Notes under the pieces: model-generated
Seen by the model: only the letters and a program-made list of their open reading frames with translations
Database searches by the model: none
Told to the model about the DNA's origin: nothing
Translations under genes and position numbers: made by a program
Shown: positions 10,829-18,809 of the stretch, one piece after another
Numbering within the stretch: the stretch's first letter is position 1
Layout: each line of letters starts with the position of its first letter
NCBI RefSeq assembly: GCF_030445035.2
Contig: NC_080686.1
Coordinates: 843,931 to 907,930 of the forward strand
DNA length: 64,000 bases
Direction of reading: 5' to 3'
DNA from: Dasypus novemcinctus
Lineage: Eukaryota > Chordata > Mammalia > Cingulata > Dasypodidae

Positions 10829-11828
10829 TGTGGCGGCTTGCTCGGTCGGTAGAGGTGGGGTCTGGCTGCGGACAAGGGGTCGGTCCAGCTCTGGACGAGG
10901 GGTCGGTCCCGCTTGGGACGAGGGGTCGGTCCGGCAGCAGACGAGGGATCGGTCTCACAGGGGTTGCGCGGTTCGGTTGACGGGGTCGCCCGGCGAAGCC
11001 GGCGACGAAGGGGTCGCCCGGCGAAGCCGGCGACGAAGGGGTTGCCCAGAGAAGCAGGCAACGAACTGGGGACAAGGGAGGCCAGGCCCTTGTCGGGGGC
11101 TCTCAGGACTGGAGGGCGCACGGCAGAAGAACTACCGCGGAGACAAGGTAAACACACAAGTCCACTTTATTGAGGGAGAGGCAACAGTTTTATAGGGGCT
11201 GGAGAAGGCTGATTGGTCGAAGCCATGCCCTGTTCTGATTGGTTGCCGGCGAAAGGTCAGTGGGCGGTACTGGATGGGGGAGGGGTGGTGGTCAGGGATT
11301 GGCTGTCGCTGTTGCTGGGGGAAGGGGCAGGGTTTAGGGATTGGTGGCTGCTGTTGCTGGGGTGGAGGGCAGACTTGAGTTTCCCGCCCACGCCTGGCTA
11401 TTGCTGCTGTCGGGGGAAGGGAAAAGGGCGGGCTGGATTTTTCCACCCACGCCTGGCTGTTGCTGCTGTCGGGGGAGGGGAAAAGGGCGGGCTGGATTTT
11501 TCCGCCCACACCTGGCTGTTGCTGCTGTCGGGGGAGGGGAAAAGGGCAGACTGGAATTTTCTGCCCTGCGCCTGCGCAGGGAGAAGGAAGAAGAAGGGTG
11601 CCGCCCCACAAGGCATCGGGTGGCGCCATCTGGGAGGAGGGGCGGCCGCGGAAGCATGGCTGCCGAGAAGGGGAGACCCGAGGGCACTCTGCTCCCATGC
11701 CGAGCTTCCTTCAGGGGTGGCGGTGGGCCCGACCAACCACCCTATTATGGGGGCAGTGGAATTAGGCCTACCGCGGCCCCTCCCCTGCCAGGCCAGCAAA
11801 CCACACTTCAGCCGGAGGGGTGACCGCA
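10829..11828 (-). repeat. 3' LTR of nested provirus (1,000 bp)
   Basis: In window sense it runs from TGTGGCGGCTTGCTCGG to GGGGTGACCGCA. It contains three variable tandem arrays: four 23-bp units of the type 'gacgaggggtcggtcc' at about 10,893-10,985, three 28-bp units ending at about 11,060, and four units of about 61 bp at 11,340-11,580. It differs from the 5' LTR mainly by one extra 28-bp unit, which accounts exactly for the 28-bp length difference. Frames of up to 221 codons on both strands are products of GC-rich repeats, not genes. Confidence 0.93.
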
Positions 11829-11844
11829 TTTCCCCCTTCTTTTC
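11829..11844 (-). other. Polypurine tract of nested provirus
   Basis: On the minus strand GAAAAGAAGGGGGAAA directly adjoins the 3' LTR. It primes plus-strand DNA synthesis in retroviruses and fixes the orientation of this element. Confidence 0.88.
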
Positions 11845-11849
11845 AAATA

Positions 11850-12240
11850 AGGACCAGGATGGCAGCAGCAACAAGTAGCTGAGGCCCAAGAGGCAGTAAG
11901 CAATGAGGGAAGCGGGGCTGAAGAGGGAGGTGAGTATGACGGGGATATAAATGTACAATTTAGGGGGTGGTATCTTGCTGTTGCAAGCAAGGGTGGCCAA
12001 TGTCCAATTCTTGTTGATCTCGGCGGCTATAAGATCTATCTGTTGTTAAAAGTCCAGGATGATAGCGCATTACAGGTGGTTGATCTCTTCTTGGTGGCGA
12101 AGAGCGGCAGAGGCAGACTGTGTGATGGTCTGGAGGATCGCAGTGGTGAGGACAAGTTGCGTCAGGGCACCAGCGACGGTGGTGGCAGCAGCGTCGGGAG
12201 TGGTGGAGACGTAGGCGAGGACAAGAAGGCCAAGGTCTCC
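11850..12240 (-). pseudogene. env: Env transmembrane-like remnant of nested provirus
   Basis: Reading toward the 3' LTR, one frame gives an Ala/Thr/Leu-rich stretch with heptad-like spacing ('ALTQLVLTTAILQTITQSA', about 12,160-12,100). After two stops comes a polar segment ('INKNWTLATLACN'), and then a strongly hydrophobic C-terminal span ('YCLLGLSYLLLLP', about 11,900) that ends just before the polypurine tract. This order (fusion-peptide/heptad region, cysteine, membrane anchor) is what the transmembrane half of a class II Env looks like. Two stops break it, and the central part is shorter than usual, so either it is degraded or it was trimmed early in the lineage. Confidence 0.5.
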
Positions 12241-12604
12241 ACAGGCCGAGAGAGGCCGATGTTAACGGGGCGGGCCGACATGGGGCGGCCCAATCTGCAA
12301 CGCAGTAGGGGTTCAAGCGAAAAAAGGAGGGGGGCGGGGGACGAGAAAGGACGCTTTGGATGGCTGAGAAGAGGAGTGAGGTCGAGACAGGAGGAAGCTC
12401 CGCAAGCTGCGGGCCGGGGAAAGCGGGTTGCGGGCCGTTTAGCAGGGCTGGAGCTGCTTGAGAGCGATGGCGGCATGGGGGGCCGTGGTTACAATCTTCT
12501 GGGGTGGTAGCGGCTAGACAGATGGCGGAAAATATTATCAAGAAAGCAAAGGTTATGAGAAAGAAATAGAGTATTAAAGGCTGTGGGGGAAGTGAGAAGA
12601 TCAT
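11960..12604 (-). CDS. 214-codon frame with signal peptide, possible Env surface N-terminus
   Basis: The frame starts at an ATG (12,604) followed by a textbook signal-peptide-like stretch: Pro-rich start, about 20 hydrophobic residues including 'LILYFFLITFAFLIIFSA', then a small-residue cleavage region 'ICLAATTPE'. The remainder is rich in Pro, Arg, His and Ser and lacks a convincing fold. The downstream half probably reads through the transmembrane-like remnant in the wrong frame. It could be the leader of a truncated Env fused out of frame, or a short secreted product. It sits where env belongs in a betaretrovirus-like genome. Coding status is uncertain. Confidence 0.4.
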   Translation of the reverse strand: MIFSLPPQPLILYFFLITFAFLIIFSAICLAATTPEDCNHGPPCRHRSQAAPALLNGPQPAFPGPQLAELPPVSTSLLFSAIQSVLSRPPPPSFFRLNPYCVADWAAPCRPAPLTSASLGLWRPWPSCPRLRLHHSRRCCHHRRWCPDATCPHHCDPPDHHTVCLCRSSPPRRDQPPVMRYHPGLLTTDRSYSRRDQQELDIGHPCLQQQDTTP

Positions 12605-12655
12605 TTAGAGGATAGGGTTGAGAATGGTATGTTTAAGACAGAAGCTTTGTGGTTT

Positions 12656-12862
12656 GTAGGAGAATGCTTTATAAATGAAGGAGAATGAGGGCAGTAAATA
12701 CAGTAACGATAGATAGGAAGATGACAGTGAGGAGGAGTCTTTGTTTAAGGTTCCAATCGTCCAGCGCAACAGTGGCTAGGCCGATAGCGAGGGGTGTTGC
12801 TAAATAGACAATGGCTGCAAAGACAAAATCATCCTCTGTTTCCTTAAGAATAACTTTTCTTT
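12656..12862 (-). other. Small hydrophobic open frame without ATG
   Basis: A frame open after the stop at about 12,862 encodes roughly 60 residues with two hydrophobic stretches, 'FVFAAIVYLATPLAIGLATV' and 'LLLTVIFLSIVTVFTALILL', separated by a charged turn 'DDWNLKQ', and then stops. It lacks a start codon. A pyrimidine-rich TTTGTCTTTGCAG occurs at its beginning, which could act as a 3' splice site, so a spliced accessory or Env-leader exon is conceivable. Equally it may be a chance product of this AT-rich region. Confidence 0.3.
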
Positions 12863-13722
12863 AAATACTTAGTAGCATGCAATATTAGAAACCGTTTCCT
12901 AAAAGCAAGTTGGCAGGGGAGCTTGGTTGCTGTTAATCTTTCCTGTTATAAAATTACCTTTTATTATTATTATCATCAATTCAGTTTTATATATATATAT
13001 TTAAGAATGACCTTTTGGAATTAGCCATTTAATACCTTAATGTAAACTATTGAAGATAAATTTTATCCTTACAGAGCACATTCCCTTACGTAAAGTTATC
13101 ACAATACCTTTTACACTTGCCGCATGCAAATTAAATTTCAAAGAGTTTATGAAAAATTAGCCATCTTACTTTAGGACAAAATACGTCTTTTTGCAAAACT
13201 TATTACATTTCCGTTAGCATTTTTACAAACTTTTAACCTTTTTAATATTCATATAAGTTTTACATTCTTTATATTATCCTGTGAAGAAAAATAAGTTATT
13301 CATTTTAATCTAAGCAAGAACAACTTTTTATGAAGACGTACAGTTAATTTTGTTAATTAAGACTTACAATTTTTTTTTAAAAATTGTAGATATCTTATTA
13401 ACATTTAAACTTATGTATTAATATAATAAACTTAAGTATTAATATAAGCGCTTATTTATTTTTTGGCCATTTGAATAGAGCTCTTTTAAAGATTTCTAGT
13501 AATTTATATTTACCATCCGGAGGTATCACGATATATGTTGACATTGAATGAACAGACAGACAAACACAGAACAATTACAACACATTAACAGAAATATATA
13601 ATTTATTTACAGTTGACTCATAATTCTTACTTTCTTGGTATAGCTGCTTTTAAATCCTTTTTTTATATAGCATATCATAGATTATACCCTTCAAGATTTT
13701 TTTCTGGACTTTATGTTGCCTG
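12830..13722 (-). other. AT-rich module, nested copy
   Basis: The minus strand matches 7,428-8,490 of the outer provirus over most of its length, with small indels and one gap of about 80 bp near the distal end. It begins immediately after the truncated gag frame ('ttacaggcaacat' here, 'ttacaggtgacat' at 7,427) and ends near the small hydrophobic frame. It has no coding potential. Shared position, sense and length in two provirus lineages argue for a conserved cis component or a common deletion-derived ancestor. Confidence 0.7.
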
Positions 13723-13962
13723 TAATAAGCCAGGAGGGAATCTTTTACCTTCCTGCTCCACAGCAAAAGTGACCCTATCTATAAGGCGAGTATAGGTGTC
13801 CGGGTCCCAAAGCTGACACGTGGTAAGCCACGGATTAAAGGGGAGAAGAAGGTCCCAATATACTTGGAGCTGTTTCAAAGAGATCTTACACCGGTGAGTG
13901 TCTAGGAGACCGGCGAGAGCCCGAACTTGCGGGGCTTGTTTAGCAGATAGGATGTTACCCAT
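13711..13962 (-). pseudogene. gag: Truncated gag (matrix-like, 83 codons) of nested provirus
   Basis: The start at 13,962 gives MGNILS, with glycine 2 and serine 6 as in myristoylated matrix proteins. It lies 42 nt after a splice donor. The rest shows the helical matrix pattern of class II Gag: 'VRALAGLLDTHRCKISLKQL', a Pro-Trp pair at about residue 40, and a further Trp about ten residues later. The frame ends at a stop exactly where the AT-rich module begins. Capsid and nucleocapsid are absent. The outer provirus encodes a diverged relative (VYPWFPQEGG region). Upstream in-frame sequence extends to 14,136, but the MGN start is preferred because of myristoylation and the upstream splice donor. 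Confidence 0.7.
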
Positions 13963-13997
13963 TGCTAATGGCCTTTTGGAGCCGATAAGAAAAGGGG

Positions 13998-14010
13998 CCC
14001 TTACCTTGAG
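13998..14010 (-). promoter_or_regulatory. Putative major splice donor of nested provirus
   Basis: On the minus strand CTCAAG|GTAAGG gives a strong donor, with the intron starting at 14,004. Its place between leader and gag ATG mirrors the donor at 5,856 of the outer provirus. Confidence 0.6.
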
Positions 14011-14169
14011 AGCGCGGCGATGGGAGCCGAGGTGCGCGGTGAGACGAGGGGTCGGAGCCGGTGGGGCTCCAACGGTGGTCGCGGGCCAAGAGAAGGCCCC
14101 GACGAGGGGAGGGCGGGACGATGAGCAGTGGAGCAAGCACGGAGGGGAGGAGGCAGAGGTGAAGGCAGG

Positions 14170-14820
14170 GGTGGAGGTGCTCAGGCACGCACTCCTGAGA
14201 GTTTTATTGGTGCCTCTTAATCATAGCGGGTCGGTATAAGCCCCCGGCATGGAAGGAGAAAGCCATCCAGCGATTCTCCCAGACCACCGTGGATCATATG
14301 AGGTCACCAAGGTTCAGGAGCAGCAATGCAGAGCGAAAAGATAGGGGTGAGAAGAGAGGAGAGCGTAGGGCTATGGTAGGGTTACTTCAGACGTGCAAGC
14401 GCGTGCTCCCGAGAAATCCAAGGCTCCTCTTAATCATAGCGGGTCGGTATAAGCCCCCGACATGGAAGGAGAAAGCCATCCAGCGATTCTCCCAGACCGC
14501 TGTGGATCGTATGAGGTAGCCAAGGCTCAGGTAGCAGCAATGTTGCACGAGAGAAGTCCCAAGGTGAGAAGAGAGGAGGGGGTAGGGCTGTGGTAGGATT
14601 ACTTCAGACGTGCAAGCGCACGCTCCCGAGAAATCCAAGGCTCCTCTTAATCATAGCGGGTCGGTATAAGCCCCCGACATGGAAGGAGAAAGCCATCCAG
14701 CGATTCTCCCAGACCGCCGTGGATCATATGAGGTAGCCAAGGCTCAGGTAGCAGCAATGTTGCATGAGAGAAGTCCCACGGTGAGAAGAGAGGAGGGGGG
14801 GGGCGCCAGGTTATGGAGTG
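14170..14820 (-). repeat. Three ~215-bp tandem repeats in nested provirus leader
   Basis: The word 'ctcttaatcatagcgggtcg' begins at 14,214, 14,427 and 14,644, giving periods of 213 and 217 bp. Each unit continues with 'ccatccagcgattctcccag', then 'atgaggt', 'gcagcaatg' and a purine-rich 'gagaagagaggag'. The second and third units are more alike than either is to the first. The array lies between primer site and splice donor and so would be part of every viral RNA. Confidence 0.92.
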
Positions 14821-14841
14821 AGGCTGTGGTGGAGTTGCCTT

Positions 14842-14859
14842 GCCCCACGTTGGGCGCCA
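14842..14859 (-). other. Exact tRNA-Lys(1,2) primer binding site
   Basis: The minus strand reads TGGCGCCCAACGTGGGGC, two bases inside the 5' LTR edge. This 18-nt word is the complement of the 3' end of lysine tRNA used by type-D/class II retroviruses. No mismatches are present, consistent with youth. Confidence 0.95.
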
Positions 14860-15170
14860 ACTGCGGCGGCTTGCTCGGTCGGTAGAGGTGGGGTCTGGCT
14901 GCGGACGAGGGGTCGGTCCAGCTCTGGGCGAGGGGTCGGTCCCGCTTGGGACGAGGGGTCGGTCCGGCAGCAGACGAGGGATCGGTCTCACAGGGGTTGC
15001 GCGGTTCGGCTGACGGGGTCGCCCGGCGAAGCCGGCGACGAAGGGGTCGCCCGGAGAAGCAGGCGACGAACTGGGGACAAGGGAGGCCAGGCCCTTGTCG
15101 GGGGCTCTCAGGACTGGAGGGCGCACGGCAGAAGAACTACCGCGGAGACAAGGTAAACACGCAAGTCCAC

Positions 15171-15176
15171 TTTATT
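15171..15176 (-). promoter_or_regulatory. AATAAA of nested provirus LTR
   Basis: AATAAA (minus strand) lies 17 nt after the TATA box, so probably at or before the transcription start. The solo LTR has ACTAAA at the matching place. Confidence 0.7.
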
Positions 15177-15192
15177 GAGGGAGAGGCAACAG

Positions 15193-15199
15193 TTTTATA
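15193..15199 (-). promoter_or_regulatory. TATA box of nested provirus LTR
   Basis: TATAAAA on the minus strand lies downstream of several CCAAT boxes and GC boxes and just upstream of AATAAA, which is the expected order for a U3 promoter. The same box is kept in the other LTR and in the solo LTR (46,127-46,133 region). Confidence 0.75.
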
Positions 15200-15839
15200 G
15201 GGGCTGGAGAAGGCTGATTGGTCGAAGCCACGCCCTGTTCTGATTGGTTGCCGGCGAAAGGTCAGTGGGCGGTACTGGATGGGGGAGGGGTGGTGGTCAG
15301 GGATTGGCTGTCGCTGTTGCTGGGGGAAGGGGCAGGGTTTAGGGATTGGTGGCTGCTGTTGCTGGGGTGGAGGGCAGACTTGAGTTTCCCGCCCACGCCT
15401 GGCTATTGCTGCTGTCGGGGGAAGGGAAAAGGGCGGGCTGGATTTTTCCGCCCACGCCTGGCTGTTGCTGCTGTCGGGGGAGGGGAAAAGGGCGGGCTGG
15501 ATTTTTCCGCCCACACCTGGCTGTTGCTGCTGTCGGGGGAGGGGAAAAGGGTAGACTGGAATTTTCTGCCCTGCGCCTGCGCAGGGAGAAGGAAGAAGAA
15601 GGGTGCCGCCCCACAAGGCATCAGGTGGCACCATCTGGGAGGAGGGGCGGCCGCGGAAGCATGGCTGCCGAGAAGGGGAGACCCGAGGGCACTCTGCGCC
15701 CATGCCGAGCTTCATTCAGGGGTGGCGGTGGGCCCGACCAACCACCCTATTATGGGGGCAGCAGAATTAGGCCTACCGTGTCCGCTCCCCTGCCAGGCCA
15801 GCAAACCACACTTCAGCCGGAGGTGTGACCGCAAAGCAA

Positions 15840-17010
15840 TGAATGGAAAAAAGGCAGGATTTAAGTAAGGGGGTGAGGCTATGCTCTTATCATTTCAGAA
15901 AATGGAGAACAAATTTAGTTATCTCTGAAAAGGATTAAACCCCAGAATGAAGAGATGGAGTCTTCTACAACTTCTGATGATGGTGATCGTAAGTAATAAG
16001 GAAGCTGCCAGTAATTACACTTATTAGGCCTTTATACCTAAAGCCCCATTACTTAGAGTGTTAACCTGGAAAAATCCATTCTTTCATAGATATCTGAATA
16101 AAACCCATATATTCCCTAAACCAATTGATAATCGATTGCCAATTAAACCCTATAAAGAAAGACGAAGAATTGATAATCTCATATTACCATTTGATTATCA
16201 ACCCTTATGCATTAGTAACCATCCTTCCTGTATGTAGGTTAAAAATCAGACCATAATTATCTTCAAAAATAGTAATATTCAGTTTATTGTGACTTTGTTT
16301 CCCTCTTACAATTTAATCATAACCAAGAATCCTACTCATGATTGTCGGAAAATTAACTATAACCCAAAAATGCTCTATTCTGTAAAAATGAGGCCTTGCA
16401 TCCTAATAGCCAGTACCCCGCAACTAACATACTATGGAGAAGGCAAACTAAAAATTTTACTATCTGCATCTGTGTCAAAGAGAGCTGCCTTCCTCCCTAT
16501 ATTGGTAAAAAATTAGCCTCACAGGTTCAGTCACTGCAGCTGCCACAGCAGGTGGTGCTCTTGGTCATGGCCTCATCAGCTTGCAATACTTTAAACAAGA
16601 ATGACAAATTAGCCTAGAATCCAGTGCACAGTCTCTTGACTCTCTGCAGTGGCAACTAACATCCCTCGCCCAAGTAGTCCTTCAAAACTGCAGGGCCCTT
16701 AACTTACAGCTGAAAAAGGGGGGAACCTGCCTTTTCCTCCAGGAGGAAGGCTGCTACTATATAAATGAATCTGGTATTGTTGAGGAAAATGCTAAGAAAT
16801 AGTGAGAATTGGGGGAAGGAATACTGCCCTCCCAATCAACCTCTCCTTATCTGCCTGGCTCACCTCCCCCTTCATAATGTGGCTAGGTCCCCTCCTCAGC
16901 CCCCTAATCACTCTCCTTTTAATCTGTGCATTTGCACCTTGCCTCCTTAAATTTTTTCCAAGAAAGGATGAAGCAAATTTCTGCCCATGTGATGTATCTT
17001 GATGCTGTTC
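15840..17010 (+). pseudogene. env: env remnant of outer ERV-K, type-D/gamma-like transmembrane part
   Basis: After the nested provirus the host element continues with broken env sequence. The surface part (15,960-16,500) is unreadable except for short frames. In the transmembrane part (about 16,680-16,785) one frame shows 'GGTCLFLQEEGCYYINESG' following an 'LQNCRALNL' stretch. That is the conserved disulphide-loop region of type-D and gamma-type Env, here with Gly where one of the paired cysteines would be expected. A hydrophobic anchor 'LGPLLSPLITLLLICAFAPC' follows at about 16,880-16,940, then a short tail ending at 17,001. Stops and frameshifts are frequent. A class II gag/pol with this kind of Env matches the arrangement of type-D retroviruses. 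Confidence 0.75.
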
Positions 17011-17630
17011 ATCAATACCAGCCTATCCAGACCGAAGAACAAACAACCAACCTTTGAAAATACAAATCTCTTATGTTGCCTCATCACCAACCTGTACCCT
17101 AATGGTGTTTCCTTGCCTGTCCTCCCTGCCCATGGTCACAACTGCCCCTATTGCAGCTAACCCTTCTTTGTTTAATTAATATCGCTGAACAGCTTCAGTA
17201 AGGAAAACAGCTTCAGTGAGGAGTTTAGTGGTTCAAATGAGCAGCAGGTGCCCTAGCCAAACAAGACCAGGGTGGGTGTGGCCTCACCCACTAATCTCAG
17301 TACATCATGCATGTCATGTGTGGTGTAGAGCTCCTTGTTATAGCTTGTTATATTTGCAAGTCATTTATCACTGAGGCGCTGGTCTGGTTAGCTAACGACG
17401 GGCAACTGGGCTGACCCATCAGTCAGCCTAAGACAGATGTGGCCTTTTGCTGCCATGATTCCCAATGACAGGTAAGACTGATCACTTAACAGGTGCAGCC
17501 CCAACCTAAGACAGGCACAGCCCCCTCAGTACGGGAGCACCTTGCAGCTGCACATCACCACTGAGCATAAGCCCTGCCCTAACATGAGCCATCACCAGCT
17601 GTTCTTCACTTCAGTTCCTAACATATTAAA
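17011..17630 (+). other. env-to-LTR spacer of outer ERV-K
   Basis: This non-coding stretch has no readable frame. It includes short direct repeats such as 'aacagcttcagtaagga' / 'aacagcttcagtgagga' (about 17,189-17,222) and two 'aagacaggcacag'-like words near 17,500. Confidence 0.5.
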
Positions 17631-17645
17631 CAGAGAAGGGGGACC
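17631..17645 (+). other. Polypurine tract of outer ERV-K
   Basis: 'cagagaagggggacc' directly precedes the 3' LTR start TGTGGGG, as expected for the plus-strand primer. Confidence 0.82.
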
Positions 17646-18050
17646 TGTGGGGAGCCACCCACTGTGAAATCTATTTACAGCCTCCAACAACATGGGCGGA
17701 TTTCACAACTACCTCAGCCCTGCCCTGCCATTCCCTTCTTCTTCTTCCTCCTTGTTTCTTTGTTCTCCCCTTCCCGCCACAACTCTGGTAACCACAGCAG
17801 CACGCATGCACAAGGCATGAAATTCTGCAGACCTGGCACAAATTTTCAGCCAATTCCCTCCTTGGACGCCTGCCACCCACAAGACCAACCTATCACCCAT
17901 GGACACATTCCCTTCCCTCAGTATATATTCCCATGTTCTACCCCCAATAAATGAGGCTTGATCAGAATCCTGTCTTGTCTCCATTCTTCTCATTCCCTGC
18001 CCCCACTTCTTCCCACAGGCCCCTGGAATCCGCCCCCACTGGATCAGACA
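17646..18050 (+). repeat. 3' LTR of outer ERV-K
   Basis: It is 405 bp long with the same edges as the 5' LTR and AATAAA at 17,946-17,951. About 25 substitutions separate the two LTRs, most of them transitions, including several CpG changes. It is followed by GTTAAT (18,051-18,056). Confidence 0.93.
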
Positions 18051-18067
18051 GTTAATATCTGTAGTTC

Positions 18068-18690
18068 AGGGAAGCAGATGTGGTTCAAGTGATAAGGCTT
18101 CCACCTACCATATAGGAGAACCTGGGTTTGATCACTGGGGCCTCCTGGTAAAAAAAGAGAAAGTGAGCCTGTATGGTGAGCCAGTGCCTACGTAGTGAGC
18201 CAAGTGCCCTCATGGTGAGCTGTGTGCCCATGTGTTGAGCTGATTGTCCATGTGAATGCCCATGTGCTGAGCCAGTGCCCGTAAAGGGATCCAGTGCCCA
18301 CACAGTAAGCCAAGTGCCCATGTGTTAAGCCAAGTGCCTGTGTGAGTACCTATGCAGTCAGCTAGTGCTCACATGGTGAGCTGAGTGCCTCTGTGGTGAG
18401 CCAGTGCCTGCTTAGGTGAGTCACACCTGATGCAAGATGATGATGCAACAAAAGAGAAACAAAGGGGAAAGTCAAAGTGAAGGGCAGCAGAGACCAGGAA
18501 CTGATGTGGCACATGTGAAAGGGTACCTCTCTCCACATCAGAGGTCCCCAGGACTGAGTACTAGTGAATCCTAGAGGAGAAAGATGAGAAGACAAGACAA
18601 AAATGCAGAAGGTCATACAGTGAATGGGCACAGACAGTAAGAACAGTAGGATGGAGGTGGGGCTGGGGCTGGGGGAGGAGAAGAAAAAAT
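18068..18690 (+). mobile_element. Composite DAS-SINE-like element with internal minisatellite
   Basis: The head 'ggaagcagatgtggttcaag' with a B-box-like GGTTTGATCAC (18,125-18,135) is tRNA-derived. It is followed by about a dozen degenerate 20-bp units of the type 'gtgagccaagtgcccatgtg' (18,175-18,420). A second SINE body follows, including 'cctctctccacatcagaggt', 'ctagaggagaaagatgag' and 'acagtgaatgggcacaga'. The second part matches the complement of the minus-strand SINEs elsewhere. It lies just outside the ERV-K duplication, so the provirus landed next to an existing SINE. Confidence 0.75.
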
Positions 18691-18809
18691 ATAATTATGC
18701 TGTAGCCTAATCTTTAAAAATATTTATAATTCATACCATCATATAATAAGTGCTGTACTCAAATTTAAAAAAGGACAAATCTGAGAAAGGAACATTTCTA
18801 TCTTAGACA

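Larger units (their letters stand above)
10829..15833 (-). mobile_element. Nested young ERV-K-like provirus, non-autonomous
   Basis: This 5-kb element lies in the outer provirus between its integrase and env relics. Orientation is minus: the lysine primer site adjoins the right-hand LTR (14,842-14,859) and the polypurine tract adjoins the left-hand LTR (11,829-11,844). The interior is only about 3 kb. In viral order it holds a leader with 215-bp tandem repeats, a splice donor, an 83-codon matrix-like gag piece, an AT-rich module shared with the outer provirus, a small hydrophobic frame, and a signal-peptide/env-like region. No protease, RT or integrase is present, so it would depend on proteins from another element. 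The two LTRs are nearly identical apart from tandem-repeat copy number (4 differences in the first 160 bp by eye), which makes it the youngest provirus here. Confidence 0.92.
14862..15833 (-). repeat. 5' LTR of nested provirus (972 bp)
   Basis: In viral sense it starts TGCGGTCAC and ends GCCGCCGCA before the primer site. U3 holds four GC-box-bearing units of about 61 bp (15,345-15,585) and four CCAAT motifs seen as ATTGG on the + strand (about 15,218, 15,242, 15,303, 15,344). A TATAAAA box lies at 15,199-15,193 and AATAAA at 15,176-15,171. The downstream part has two 28-bp units and four 23-bp units. The open frames in it are compositional. Confidence 0.93.
5169..18050 (+). mobile_element. 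Outer ERV-K-like provirus, defective, with nested insertions
   Basis: The element has two 405-bp LTRs, a 6-bp target duplication GTTAAT, a lysine-tRNA-like primer site just after the 5' LTR, a gag relic with a zinc knuckle, RNase H/integrase remnants, an env remnant and a polypurine tract before the 3' LTR. Protease and almost all of RT are missing; an AT-rich non-coding stretch occupies that place. Insertions inside it are a SINE (9,287-9,656) and a complete second provirus in the opposite orientation (10,829-15,833). By eye the two LTRs differ at about 25 of 405 positions, mostly transitions, so it is older than the nested element. Nothing in it looks able to encode an intact protein. Confidence 0.93.

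Noticed and set aside
10771..11878. Many long GC-rich open frames on both strands (up to 221 codons), repeated at 14,647-15,868 and 45,748-46,682
   Set aside because: They lie in the ERV-K LTR, are rich in Gly, Arg, Pro and Gln from tandem repeats, overlap each other in all frames, and have no domain.
14170..14820. Tandem array considered as a CRISPR or satellite
   Set aside because: Units are contiguous without spacers and lie within the leader of a provirus with clear edges.
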